A DNA stretch of 64,000 nt from NCBI GenBank assembly GCA_013397695.1, contig VYZI01000033.1, positions 3,668,925 through 3,732,924 of the forward strand, written 5' to 3'. Origin of the DNA: Centropus unirufus. Its lineage: Eukaryota; Chordata; Aves; Cuculiformes; Centropidae. The notes below the pieces were generated by a model. It was given only the letters and a program-made list of their open reading frames with translations, had not been told where the DNA came from and did not search any database. The position numbers and the translations under genes were made by a program. Numbering within the stretch: position 1 is the stretch's first letter; each line of letters begins with the position of its first letter. Positions 50,330 to 63,221 of the stretch are shown piece by piece.

Positions 50330-53300
50330 GTGAGTGAAAATCTTTTTCATCCTAATGCTTCTGTACTTGTAGGGCTCTCGGTAGCAAGGACTTCAGTCCT
50401 ATCATTTAGTGTTACCCACTCAAAATGAAACAGAGCAATCATCAACTAATCTGTTTCATGTTTTATATTTCTAGTCAGTTGGGAAATAGCAAAAATCTAA
50501 AATTCAAAATATTAATTGTAAGTTGACAACACTGTTTTAATTTTTCATGATGACTGACTAATAAATTACCTTTATCATAATGATTAACTGCTAAATTACT
50601 AATGTCTTACATCACAGGCCAAGAATAAAAAGTTAGTGTTCAAAAAGAGAGTACACGCCAGCTAATATTAATATAAACACTCTGAGCAGTTATCGCTGTT
50701 CCTTGAGGGGTTGATACTGCAGTCTTCAATTACTTATGTGCCTGTATGTATGTGGTAGTAGTATATGTAACTTGGGAATGTCAGTGAAGACAACAGAGAA
50801 ACAAATGGAGACCTTTGGCATATATAGTGTGCAGAAGGAATATTCACCATCGGAAAGGACTTGAACTATATGTTCAAGCATTTGTTCAAAAACGCATTTG
50901 TCTGAAATATCTGTGAACTTTATATAGTTCTAAATGGGAGCCAGATGGAATGTCACACACACAGAATGCTTTTGCTGTCTCTAATTCTTTGATGTAGCTT
51001 GAGAAAGTTCAGTAATGATCTCTCTTAAAACATTTTTTGTTGTTTTTTTCACTGATGAGCCTGATTTAGATAAGTTGTATCCAGACACACCTACCTATTT
51101 CTCTTCATTTTGTCTGGAGGCTCAAATATTAGTCCCTCTTTCTGCTTCTTAATTCCCAGATTCGTATGGCACTTGCAGATTATCTGGTACTTCTGGATTA
51201 TGTAGCAGGCCGCCAATATTTTATAAGCGGTGTGCACATCTCACTTTGTCTTCAGAGTTTAGGAAGTAAGCCAAACAACTTGAGACTGATGCTCTCTTCT
51301 TTGTTTCTTTATCCATGTTTTCTTCATTCATAATTACATTTGGCTCAACCTACTCTGCTTTGCTTTCTCTATACTTTTCACACTAATGGAGCCAGACTTT
51401 GTTAAGGTGGCCAGAGAAGGAAAGCAAAAAAAAAGAATCTCTAATACTTTTATATAATTAGGTAGCTGCCCCAGAGTCACCTATTTGGAGACTTAGCATA
51501 GACATAGATAGGAAAAGCCAAGAAGGCTCAAGGACACTGGGGTGGGAGAAGGAATGAATCAGAGAGAAGGGACCATGTGGTCCCCTAAAGCAAAAACAAT
51601 AGGTGGCTTATGTTTGTCTTTCTGCAATCTCTAGAGAAAACCAAGTTTTTCCTTAATATTTAGAATATGCAAGTTAGATTGGGGTTTGGTATTTGTTTTG
51701 AAGACAGGTACGTTCATTCCCTGGTACGCTAATTCCTAAAATGCACTCTCTGGTCCCATGCTGTATAGCTAACTATTGCATGTGTTACTGGGGTCAAAAA
51801 TCTGTTTCACATTGTAAGAAAGTGGCATTGAACACAGCACATAGCCCTGTAATACCGTGTTATGTCTGTCCTTTCTGGAGGGAAGATCTTAGTGGTTACC
51901 TTTGGTCATCCCCTGTGAAGGACAGGGGGAAGTTTTTCTATTATTCATAATAGTCCAGTTTCATTTGGGCAAATGCAGGTTTATACTTACGTTGCTTCTA
52001 GAAAGCTGGAAGCTAATGCACTTTTTGGGACTGATAAGACTCTGCACAGAGTATTGTGGAATCCGTGCTGTTGTCCATCCCGGTCCTGCACTATTCCACC
52101 GGCAATGGTACTGCCTTCTTGTAAACTCCTGAACCCAGGTGCATACCACTGCCACTTCCCAACTCCCTGTCAAGTACATTGTGGCCTCTCTCTGTGCCAT
52201 CATTTCCACAAATGAAAACTAATGCACATAGGGATGATGAAATACTCTTATCAAATTTGTTATTTGGATCATCAGTGGTCTTAAATCCTGAGAAATGCTG
52301 CAAAGTACATGCGCAGGTCAGTTTTCATTTAGGTCATGAGAAACGGTGTCAGGAAGGGAAGCAATTATTCTTTTCTATGTGTGATCCGTTCTGTGGTCTA
52401 GGGGTGGTGAACTTACACAGTTTTTATGGAACGCTTCTCCAGAAAATACCAATTGAGTCCTACATGTCTGCCTCTTGGTAGTATATCTCCTCGGCTGCTT
52501 ATTTATGTCTTACGTAGTAACTCATGTAGCACTCATTGAGTGCAAGCAAATAGGTCAGATCCAGCAGGCAGTGACAGTTGATTTAGAATATTTCTTCGTT
52601 TCTCTGTGTGACAGTAACATCTTTGAGAAAAAGATGCTGCTTAGTGTCCTTTAAAATTTTGTTGAATGAATATGAGCTTTTGTATATAAAATGCATGAGT
52701 GTGAATGCATCCACACACATTAAATCCATAAGTACATGGATTTTAAAAAGTTAAATCTTTACATTTTATATAGAGACCCATTGTTGAATTTGAGATGTAA
52801 GCATCCCTCAGCTATTTTTAGAGATTAGATCAGTCATTCTCATGGCGAAGCCCATCACTGCTCAAGAACTTACGATTACATATCTGTAACTATAAAAGCA
52901 AAGGGCAAACCAGCTTAGTTTTCAGTGCAGTGATTTTTCATTTTATTGCTTTTAATATATGAAGTATGATTACTGTATGCAGTTTTTCTTAATATGCTGG
53001 AGTTTGCATGAAAAAGTATAAGGTTTGATAAAAAGGATAGTGATTTTTACCCAGTCTCCTCTCACCTAGTCACTTGCATGATTGTTTCTATGTTGAGTGT
53101 GCTTTAGAACCCAATAGCTATTAGTGCTAAGATAACTCATTATGTAAGCAGTGTAATTTTTGTTAAAGATTACACAAAAACTGCACAAGATTGTCATTTC
53201 ATTAAATTTTACCCAACAATCCTTTTGTTCAATCCTTTTTCTGATCTATGCTGCTAAGGTTTTGAGTTCTTCCACTGCAGTGAATAGTGTTTCCTCTTAA

Positions 53301-54578
53301 ACTTTAACCTTTGATCCTCTCTCACCCAACTATTGACATCTGGTCATTATTTCTTTTACTGCTTTCCACCCCCTGTTGTCAGACGGACTGTTCTGTTGTC
53401 TAAAACACTTGATAGGTGGACAGGTTTATATAATCCGAGGTGAGTTCCTGTAGAAACTAATTGGATGTTGTCTTTTTCATGCAAAAGAAAACTTGCCAGC
53501 AGTAAAGCTATCCACCGCTGCCTACCATATTGGTTTATAAAAGTATCTGTTTATTATTTCTGGCACTCTCTAATGCAAAAGTTGTGTTTATCTCTGATTA
53601 TGGATGCTGGGATTTCAGTGTACCTGCAAAGTGGAAATATTCAATATATTTCTTTTTATATAAACTCCAATCTTTATTCATTAACATGATTATGACAGGA
53701 ATAAAGATTGAAATACGTCATTGTTTTTTATAGTTTAAAGTTCTTAAATTCAGTTACCTTCATGAGATATGCATCCTTCTGCAGGAGCATGGCGCTTCTA
53801 GTCAAATGATAATAAAGCTTTAAAAATAAGGGATTATACCCAAGTACTAACACCTAGTATGCACTAACCACATTTATTTCCATCATCTTCTTAAATGTAC
53901 TTCCTCAGAGCACTGTACAAGCTATGGTTTAAACAACCATCTTGAATTATGCAAAAACTTGTTTCCCTGTAAAGGTGTATTAAATTTATTCCTCCATGAA
54001 CCGAAGAATTAAGAGGGGTTTTTGTCTTGTGCAGACCCCCAGTTTTGAATGCACTCCGCTACATTTTGGTTTTCAAAATAAATAAAATTGAAAAACCCAA
54101 AGGAAGAACCACATCCATGCAGAGATTATTAAGCATTTCATCCTGGCTGTTGTAATATCATCATGGCTTATCGACATTATTTTTGACTCTTCTTTAGTTG
54201 CCTTCATTCCACTTTTTTTTTTATATTCTTAGTCTCTGAAAATTCCGTGGTATGCTTTACAGTGTTGTGGCTAGTTGGAGCTTGCTAAGTGTTAATGCAA
54301 TTTAAGTTTGTGTGGAACAAAATGAGAGGGGGGTCAACGGGAATAGGATTGTAAGGTATACCTTTAACTTAACTTACGTTTACATAGTAATGAAGCTAGT
54401 GAATTTGTTAGTGTTTGTAATATTTTGCTTACTTGTCATCTTTCTATGTGTCTAAACTAAACTGTGTTCAGTCAGCCTGGTCTGGTATACACCATGTCCT
54501 TACATCTTGTAAATATCTCATCTTCAAAAACTTCTGTTCTAAAATATCTGACATTCCAAAATATGATTTATTTTGTAG
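50330..54578 (+). other. SYT14: SYT14 4.2-kb intron within the C2B domain
   Basis: Phase-1 intron between GTGAGT at 50330 and TTTTGTAG at 54571-54578. Open frames inside it overlap on both strands around 51.7-52.5 kb but show no domain, no paired splice sites and no sequence I recognise. Nothing else can be annotated. Confidence 0.85.
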
Positions 54579-54892
54579 ATACATATGTTAAGTTAACACT
54601 GCTGAACTCGATGGGGCAAGAGATGTCCAAATGCAAAACGTCAGTCCGTCGAGGACAGCCAAATCCAGTATACAAAGAAACCTTCGTTTTCCAAGTGGCA
54701 TTGTTTCAACTTTCAGATGTGACGCTTATACTGTCTGTATATAATAAACGCAGCATGAAAAGAAAAGAGATGATAGGGTGGATTTCCTTAGGCCTCAACA
54801 GCTCAGGAGAAGATGAACTCAATCACTGGAGTGAAATGAAAGAATCGAAAGGACAGCAAGTATGTAGATGGCATACTTTACTAGACTCATAA
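54579..54892 (+). CDS. SYT14: Synaptotagmin-14, last coding exon: C2B domain end and stop codon
   Basis: Completes Asn452 and encodes residues 453-555, with the stop TAA at 54890-54892. The peptide begins TYVKLTLLNSMGQEMSKCKT, includes the polybasic VRRG strand, RGQPNPVYKETFVFQV (the conserved NPxxNExF-like segment of C2B, here NPVYKETF), and the loop SVYNKRSMKRKEMIGW, which is basic where calcium-binding members have Asp-x-Asp. It ends in WSEMKESKGQQVCRWHTLLDS, the normal SYT14 C-terminus. In humans this gene has been tied to recessive spinocerebellar ataxia (SCAR11). The open frame extends upstream to 54464 but that part is intron; acceptor TTTTGTAG at 54578 is the true edge. Confidence 0.95.
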
Positions 54893-56640
54893 AGGACAGT
54901 ACAAAGAGCAGTCGTGCTTTTAATGGAGTTTGGTCTCTCAAGATGACGATCGTCCCTGGTCACAGTCAATAGTTTTGTTGTGGAAGTTAAAAAAAAACAA
55001 ACAAAAATTGAGGTCAACATTCCATCGTAAAGACTGCACAACACGCAAAATGGCAGGATTTAATATAAGGTCTTCGCTGAGTGTCAGACCCTTCCTTGGT
55101 GTCCAGAGAAGCCTTGCTGTACACAGATACATTAGTGGTCCCTCCCCCATCTGCCTGATGCTGTATTTGTTTGGGTTTGATTTGTGTTTTTCAGCTCAGA
55201 AACGTTTTATGTGAGGTTCTCCAAATTGATGTAAGTTTCTCCTTGTGTACTTTTTGTATTGCTCTAATACTGTAGCTTCTGACCTGCCTGCGTTCATATT
55301 AAAGGTCAATGATTTGCACTTTGAGAAAAAGTTTATGATCTGTAGGGCAAAAAAACAAACAAACAGACAAACCAACAACCCACTGGTGGAGAACACTTAG
55401 TAATAAGGCATGAATATACTGTTGTTTTATGCTGAATTTCTTTCCAGGAGCCTTAGTAAGTTTTCAATTTTTTTATATGCAGTTGGTTTGAAAAATACTA
55501 GCATTCAGGCATCGGGTGAATTTTGACATCAAGCTGATGTTTCTTCAATCTGTGACAGGAACGAGCTCTATATATGGCATAAATTGGGTTTTCCCTCTTG
55601 CCTGTACTTCTGCCTAATCCAAAGAGACCAGATCACTAGTTTGGTCCCTTCCAAATCTCCTTAGACAGGTTGTACTGTAAAACTGTGTAACTTTCTGTTG
55701 AAAGCACTTCCTGTATTCATGTATTCCAATGTAGGAAGCTCATAGAGCACGACTTTACTAAAATATATTTTCGTTAAACTAATTGATACGGATTTCTTTA
55801 AAAAGTCAGCAGCTACAAGTTAGGTTGAAAGACTGTGAAGGAAGTGGCAGCAGTTGAGCTACTCTGAATGGACATGAAATACTGTGGGTTTGGTTATCCA
55901 TCTGAGTCTCTTCTGAACTATTTGAGGGATTACAGCACCCTGTTTTGTTAAAAGTAGAGAGCAGACCAGGAGTTTTTACCTTTCTTCTTGGAGAAGAGAA
56001 CATCAGTAAGTTATTTTTCTAGTGATTTGCCAGCAATTGAATGAACTTTCACACCCAAAGTAGAAGTTTGCTTTCTTATGCTCAAGTTGGGAAACAGCTT
56101 TCTGACAACACAGTTGAGAAGCTGCAGTTTTAGAAGAAAAAAGAAAGTTTGCCTTCAGATAAACACTCCTGGCTTCCACTGAAATTAGGAAATATCGGTG
56201 CTTCTGAGATTCCTATTTGTCCCAGATACTTTAACTGTAATTTACTGACTGCTGAATCTAATTCATATTACTGAAATTCTGGATATTTTTAAAAAGCTTC
56301 CCAATCCAAATATTCTTTTTGCCTGTAATTATAATTTTCATTTATCTTTGATTGTTGCTGTATGGAAAGCCAGTGGGTTTTTATATCAATTATGATGATG
56401 TCTTACTATATGAGACCTCATTGACTGTTGTAGCATTTGGTGGGTAAAAGAGTGGAGTTTTGGATTTTGTTGAAAGAATAGTGGTAGCCTAGAGCATTCG
56501 GAATAGGACTAATTATTTCCTCTTGAATTTCTTTATAATCCCTTTGAACAATCTTGGCCTTAGTGTATACAGACAGTTAGGTCTAGTGAGATTGGAGACT
56601 GATTATGCTATAATAAAGGTATTTCACATGGTTCTCAAAT
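54893..56640 (+). other. SYT14: SYT14 3' untranslated region, end uncertain
   Basis: Sequence after the stop codon is non-coding and belongs at least in part to the 3' UTR. The end is set here only by the first AATAAA hexamer I find, at 56612-56617. Later hexamers at 62175-62180 and 62445-62450 would allow a much longer UTR of about 7.5 kb. Small frames on both strands near 54930-55400 are not convincing. Confidence 0.5.
56612..56617 (+). terminator. SYT14: Candidate poly(A) signal of SYT14
   Basis: AATAAA lies about 1.7 kb after the stop codon; GTATTTC and TGGTTCTC follow within 30 bases. It could be a chance hexamer in AT-rich DNA. Confidence 0.25.
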
Positions 56641-57843
56641 TCTCAGAGTACTTAGCAATTTCATTAAGTCTTTTTAAAAGGATAATTCCACTTCTTGTTT
56701 ATTTGGTGCCTTTTCAGGGGTTTATTTGCAGAGTCGGGCTTTCACTTTTTATTATTTTAAAACATTATTACAGGCCTTTTTTCTGATATTGTGCTGCTGC
56801 TTCATTCATAGGAGTTTTATTTACTAAATACAAATAATACAAAACAAATCTTTAAACTGGGATGGTCTTGTAATAATACAAACGTCTTTTAAAGTTCTTT
56901 TTGTTGCTCAGTTTATGAAACATAATGTTGAGTGTAGAATTTAGTAAAATTCAATCTAAATTTTATATGCATAAGGAAAATGCTCAGATTTTCCCAGTCC
57001 TTTTAGCTTTCCATACAATAGAAACACTGACTTAGAAGCTACTCATTTTTTCAATGGATGTAGAAGTATTTTTTACTCATTCTGTTTGTGGATATTTGGA
57101 GGCTCTTTCCTAAAGCTGGAAGTTGTGTCTCGATGGTTGTTTCTTTGTACAGGTTTTGCTTTGTAAACTAATGTACAGTACTTTACAATAAGAACTAAGC
57201 ATATTAATTCCAGTGGTGGATATACTTAACATCATCATTGAACAGATGAAGAAGTCAGTTTAGAAGGTGCTGCAAATAACCTCTTACAGAACCAAAATGA
57301 ATTAAACTTGGATTTTTGTTTGTAGGTTGCACTGCTTCAGTACCTCTAACCATTAAGATTAATAAGACATTGAGGTCTTAATTCAGACACGGCAGAGATT
57401 TAGTGTAGTCTGTGTTGGGCACATGTGGGAAGAGGAATCTCTTTCTAGATTTTCCCCATGTATTTGGGTCCAGTCTGTGCTTCATGGAAGGGCATTTAGC
57501 TTACCTGATTTTACACTGTATGAAGGCTGGGAACTGAATGTATGAAGAATGGAAATGCTATTTAATTTTGAGACAGTACAATCTAAATTTGTCATGAAAA
57601 ACCAGTCGCAGCAAAAATTGGAATTGCCTTGGGATTTTTATTGATTACTTAGAGTATCAATATCCGTCATGTTGGGTTTTCTTCCTAGATCCTATTCTTC
57701 TGAATTGTTTTTAGTTTTGTTTTTCTTATTGCATTATGCAAACTTTTACTTTTGGATTTGAATCTGCCTTTAGATACTTTTTTTTTTTTTAGACCCTGTC
57801 TTAGGGCTTATACATTTGGTGTGGTTTTGTGCATTCAGCTAGG

Positions 57844-57868
57844 TCTTTAGAAACAGAATTTCTAAAGA
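57844..57868. other. Perfect hairpin, 10-bp stem, 5-base loop
   Basis: TCTTTAGAAA at 57844-57853 pairs with TTTCTAAAGA at 57859-57868 around CAGAA. It is too short for a microRNA precursor. If the long 3' UTR is used, it would be a stem-loop in the SYT14 transcript. Confidence 0.5.
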
Positions 57869-60800
57869 ACAAAGTATCGGAAACAAATTAGAGGCATTTG
57901 TGTTTTCCTCTGTGTCTCTTTCATAGCTTTTTGTTGTTTGCCTTTGTTCAAAAGTACAGAAAGTACTTGGGATTTGTCAGATTAATTACTTTTCTGTGTG
58001 CCGATATACCATGTAGAGATTATGGTTCTTGAATCTGTTTCCTGTCAGCGTAGCCTTAAATAATTACAGAACAGTGACGTTCTTACAGATTCTATTCTTG
58101 AAAATACTGTGTTCTTTCTGTATATGATCTATTTGGTTTAAGGTTTAGAACATTTCACGCAGGTCTTCTTAAAGTACTATAAATATGAAAAAGTTGCTTA
58201 GTTCCTTTCTGTGGTAAGGGCAAGATTCTGAAGGGCAGTACAGGCAAGCATAAAATCACTGCACAGAAGAAGAAGTTGAACAGCATCTACAGGACATCAC
58301 TGTCCCTCACCAACTGGGAAGCAAGGAGTCAGCTCTTTTTCTCCATTCAGCCAGGTGGCAGAGGAAAGGACAAGAGCGCTGGTAAGATTCAAAGCTTGGT
58401 CCCTGTGGTTCTGCCTCATGCTTGGGGCTTAAGGTATCCACTTTGTAATCATGTATTGAGGTCTGACTGCAAAGGCAGAAATTAGGAAAGGTGTAAGTTC
58501 TGCTACTGGAGAAATATAATTTTTAAATCCAAGTGAAATTCTGTGACCTCATTAGTAAATTAAAATTCAAAATTTGGTGAGCCCTTGGAATACATGTATG
58601 TACTTTAACAGGAGCTGAATGTTGTTTATCAACTAAGACAATACCTGAGCTGAAAACAGAGTTTTATGGCATTTACTCTAGGAGATATTTTCATCAGTAA
58701 ATTTTTGCAGCCATTCCTGATGGCAGATGCAGTGCCAGCATCAATACCTTCCCATTTTTCACCCCTTTGGAGCAATTTCTTTTTCTTGTCTAAAATTTGT
58801 GTTTGTGTTACTGATTTATTCACTTTTTTCCCCTAATGACTTGCTCCTGCACACTCCCCAGCACCCTGACATACTGTCTGTGGCAGTCACCAGACCTTAG
58901 TATTGAAGGGCACTCTGCACCTCTTAGAATAAGGCACTGGTGCGAAATTTCTGCATCCTGTCCAGCTCCCCAATATTTCTGAAATGCAAACAGTTTTAGT
59001 ATAGCAAAGCAGAAGAAAACTTCTTGTTTTCTTTGCAGGAGACATTTTAATGTAGGAATTGAATACAGATAACTTTTAGACGTACAAGTCTAACAAAAAG
59101 CCCATGATAAAATCGAAGAATGAAGCTTGAGGGGAAGCCTGAGCTATTTCGACTTGAATTTAACCTGAGAAAGCCCTTTCATTTAACTCAGAGTTTTGTT
59201 GAGCCCTTTTCTCATTCATCACACTTTAACGAAGGAAAAAGAGCTGTCTTGTCTAAAGCAGTCATTAATATTAGGCTTGCAGTTGTAAGGCAGACTGTCT
59301 TCCTCCTGAAGCTGAATTCTCAGTAACAGCTAAACATTCAATTTTCCAACTGGTATGCATGCTTGCCTGCCATTAGTGTTAATGAGAGGAGTCCATGGGC
59401 ATCTTCAGGAGGATCAACTTGACCCTGGAAGTGTGAAGTGTAATTGGATCAGTAGGTTAGAGCAGTGGTATGGCATGGCACCTCCAACACAACGAAATGT
59501 GATTTCAGTTATGGATGGAAGTAAAAAGCAAATACCCAGAGCAGTCATAAACTCGTTATTTAATCGTTATCTCCTATTTTTGTTTTTTTTTTCTTTTCCT
59601 CAGCTCCTGAAATATTAAAAAAACCTAATATTAAAAATGTTAAAGCAGTCCCCAAATGTCTTTTTAACTGGAACGTTCAGCAAAGTTCATTAGAACAAGC
59701 CATCAAGAATGTTCTGTATTTTGGCCTATTTAACTAAACTGCCAGATTTTGTAGTGCATCGCAGCTGGATTACAGACTTCTTTGTTCTGATGGTGATTTT
59801 AGAGGAGAAAGTCATGGAAGCATTTGCTTGTCAGTGAATCAGCGCCTGAGAAGAGATGTCGTCTGAGAGCAAGATCATTAAAATATGTGATGGCTCTGTA
59901 CCATGGTAGCAACAGCTCCTCAAATTCCACTCTTGGAGCCTTGTGGCTCTTGGAGTGCCATACACAGAGAAACCGTGACATTTGACCTGTGGGAGTTTAT
60001 ACATTCAAAGGGGCTTCTAACCTAGTGTATTTTACAGATGTAAACAGGGTAGATAGGGTTTAATTGCTTACGGTGAGTAGGTACCTGCTGGCTTACAGTG
60101 ACATGGATTAGTTTAGCCTTAAGAACTTATCACTGCCGCTCCTTAAGTTCAAGCAGGGTTTCTTCCTTTCTGCACACTATGCAGAATTCTTATGCACCCA
60201 ACGTATCTGCTTGTATTATGCCTACCTGAATATGGCACAAGTCTATTAATGCTAGCAAACTTAGTTCATAGGTAACATGGTGTGCCTGAATTAATCAATT
60301 GGTCACTTACCTGATGGATTAGGTTTTGCTGCGCAGGCTTCTGCTAGTATAATATGGAAATAAGATCCTTATGCAGAGGAATGTACCAGAAGTCAGGAAA
60401 GTGGGTAGTATTGCTCCTGTAGGAATGAAGACAAGGAAACAGCTCTGCTCAGAAGACAGGCAAGGCTAGCCTGATTGGAAGAAGAATTCATTCACTTCCT
60501 TGGAAGCATGTACTGGTAGAGCTGGTATAAACCTGCCTGTCTCCGAGGACCCTATTCAGGAGAGCAGAAGCAGTAATACCATACCACTGAAGGAATACCT
60601 CATGGACATTCAGGGATGTAATTAATGTCATCTTTTTTTCTCTTACACCTGAGGACAGGAGTCCTGTCCATTGTATCAAGTGACATTTTTTGTGTTTGGC
60701 AAATCATGTGGGCATTCGCTGCATGCCAAGGGTCTAAAGTGGATTGCTTTATAACGTTCGGTTCATTTCCAAAGCATGAGTTCGAATGAATTTACGGAAT

Positions 60801-60953
60801 TAATGAGAGGCATTATTGTAGCTTTGAAATCTCTGGGCCATACCGCAAACAAGGAGCAGGGCTTTGAGGGAGTTTTGATAGCAGATTTTGCAAATGGCTT
60901 ATTATGACATTTTAAGAAAATTTCTAAGGCTTTGAATGTATTAGGGAATATTT

Positions 60954-60969
60954 AAAAAAAAAAAAAAAA
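60954..60969. repeat. Poly(A) run
   Basis: A run of about 16 A after TATTT. No retroposon body is recognisable upstream. Confidence 0.7.
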
Positions 60970-63203
60970 GAGATAGAGCTATGATCTTTTATTACTGCAC
61001 AGCTAGTTTGCTGTCCTTTCCAGTAAACCACAAGGTTCATTAGTGCTCAGTACTGTTTCATTTACGATAACTGTTTTTAATGTGATTTTCATGAAAAAGT
61101 GTAATTGTGAAACCTTTTATTCAATTTTTCCCTTTCTTTGATTTTTTTAAGGAGATCTTTCTCCTTATATAGTATATATACTTTCTTACAGAGCTTTCTT
61201 ACCTATTTTTATATTAGATGATTTAAAAATGTAAAATGAAATGCTCTATGAGCAAGCTATATCACTGTTATACAATCTAAAGTGCTAATATAATTAAGAA
61301 GGGCCTGAACCTACTGCCTTTTACTCACTCAGGTCCTGGTTCAACCACGTCTTTCATGGTGTATAGTACCTTTCCTTATAAGCAATTCCATCTATTTCTC
61401 CGGGATAACTCCAAGAAAGGCACTATTAACATGAATAACAGTGGTAAAACTGAGCCTCTTCTCCATTTTAGCGGGACATCTGTCATGAGTAAAGGCTGCT
61501 GGCTCTGTCCCAAAATTGTAGTTATAGATTATAGTTCCCTTGATCGTCAGTAATTTTGAACTTGTTTTCTGGTGACTATAAGCTAACAAGTGATCTTAGT
61601 GAATACAAATATTGAATCGTGCTGTTATCAGCAAGATTATTAAAATGTGGTTCACATTTTAATTCATTCTTTCATTGGAATATAAGGAATTGGATTTGTG
61701 AAGCATTCTATTGCGTAGAGATAGCACACATTCACTGCATTTTAAAGAAGTATGAGACACAGTATGTAGCATTTTCTTGCATACTTTTATACCGTCTGTA
61801 TGCCACCGACACACTCGGTGCCTTCTTTCTTTTGTATAAAATTAATACATAGAGAAACTAAAGTGATGGTGTGTAAGCAATGTCACTGCAACTGAAGAGA
61901 TGTCTTAACCTGATTATTCCTAGCACAGGAGGTTTCAAATGGCAGTTCAGTTTAACACAGTACATTTATTTGGGTTTGAAGTTTTCCCCTTTCCTTCCTC
62001 GCTCCCCTTTCCAAGAAACCTCCCCATACGACTGTTTATTCTTAACTGATTCCTGTGTCTGATGTAAGTCACATGGTGTTAACCAAAGAACCAAGTCTGT
62101 TTCTAATTCTTTGGACAAACAATGCTTGGACTTGCTGTTACTTAAAGACAGAAGTGATATAATGGTTCTCTTTGAATAAATATAATATAGGCTTCTGTAA
62201 ATGTGACTCACAGCTGAGAATTCAGAATACCTCCTTTCTGACTGGGTGTGCATTATTGTATCAGTAGCCAAGTGTTTTAATTGTATTTCTTTGTGCATTT
62301 TAATTGAAATACCCTCCCAAGCAAAAATATAAATCAGTCAGTGCTGTCAAATTAGCTTGTTCTACCCAGTTTATACCTCTATCTGAAGTGGGCAATTTTG
62401 AGAACAAATTTGGCTTTTCTGTGTCCTAAGTCCTGATATTATATAATAAATGTCTAGTGTATACTGATCTTACAGAAACAGATTGATGCTTCATTGTGTG
62501 TCCATTTCCTAGCAGTATCCCTTCATTGTATAATTTATGTAATACAGTACAGTTTTAAACTAGTGTTTCACCTCGAAATTCCTTAAATTTCAGTGCATGT
62601 ATAGCCTTAAACATTTAAGACACCAAGCACAGTTTTAAAGGGAGTAGGTTGTATTTGAAAGTCTTGTTTGACGCAGAAATCAGAGAATTATTTTTATGTA
62701 CCAGTCGAAGATTGTAGAAAAAAGTTATTTTGCAGTCATATTTTCAACCATGCTTCTAATTGTATGCCTTGTTAGAAAAGTTTTTTTTGCTGAAGTTTTT
62801 AGATGTGAAATATCAATGTTCATTTTATTTCCAGTGTTTGATTTTTATTTTTTTTTTCATACTTCCATTTCTTTACAGAGCCTTGGAGGCCCTAAAAAAT
62901 GTCCATGACTGATTTCACCCCTATTTTCATAATTTCTTGAACTTTATTTGTTTTCTGCTACTTTTTAAAGCTGAAAAGTTGTAAGTACGGTTCTCTAATT
63001 ATTTTTTTCTGTTTTGACAGTTATGTAATTAGAGCAAATGACTGTTTGCAACTCTTTATGCGTCTTATTAAAATCTTAGGACTTTGAAACTGCCATTGTA
63101 ATCCAGATGAAGACATACATTTCATGGCATTGAGGTCCACAGCAGGTGAAAACGGGAGTTCTGGTGATGAATGTGCAGCTCTGCATATTGGGTGCCAGAT
63201 TGT

Positions 63204-63221
63204 AAATCCCTAGAGGGATTT
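63204..63221. other. 18-base near-palindrome in a conserved-looking segment
   Basis: AAATCCCT and AGGGATTT flank the two bases AG. TATAATTAAGTG follows directly and contains homeodomain-type (TAATT) and NKX2-type (TTAAGTG) cores. It may be a paired transcription-factor site; this is inference from motif shape only. Confidence 0.35.

Noticed and set aside
51741..52481. Cluster of overlapping open frames on both strands
   Set aside because: Several frames are open at once and none resembles a known protein. The composition is only locally less AT-rich.
54464..54578. N-terminal extension of the last-exon open frame
   Set aside because: This part is intron: the acceptor TTTTGTAG at 54571-54578 rebuilds the split Asn codon exactly, and the upstream peptide is not part of SYT14.
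55600..55680. Possible sense-strand CR1 end (TTTGGTCCCTTCCAA)
   Set aside because: Only about 15 bases resemble the CR1 3' region, and the terminal ATTCTATG units are missing.
57210..57290. Possible antisense MIR piece (GAACAGATGAAGAAGTCAGT)
   Set aside because: Only one block resembles the MIR consensus, and no neighbouring core block is recognisable.
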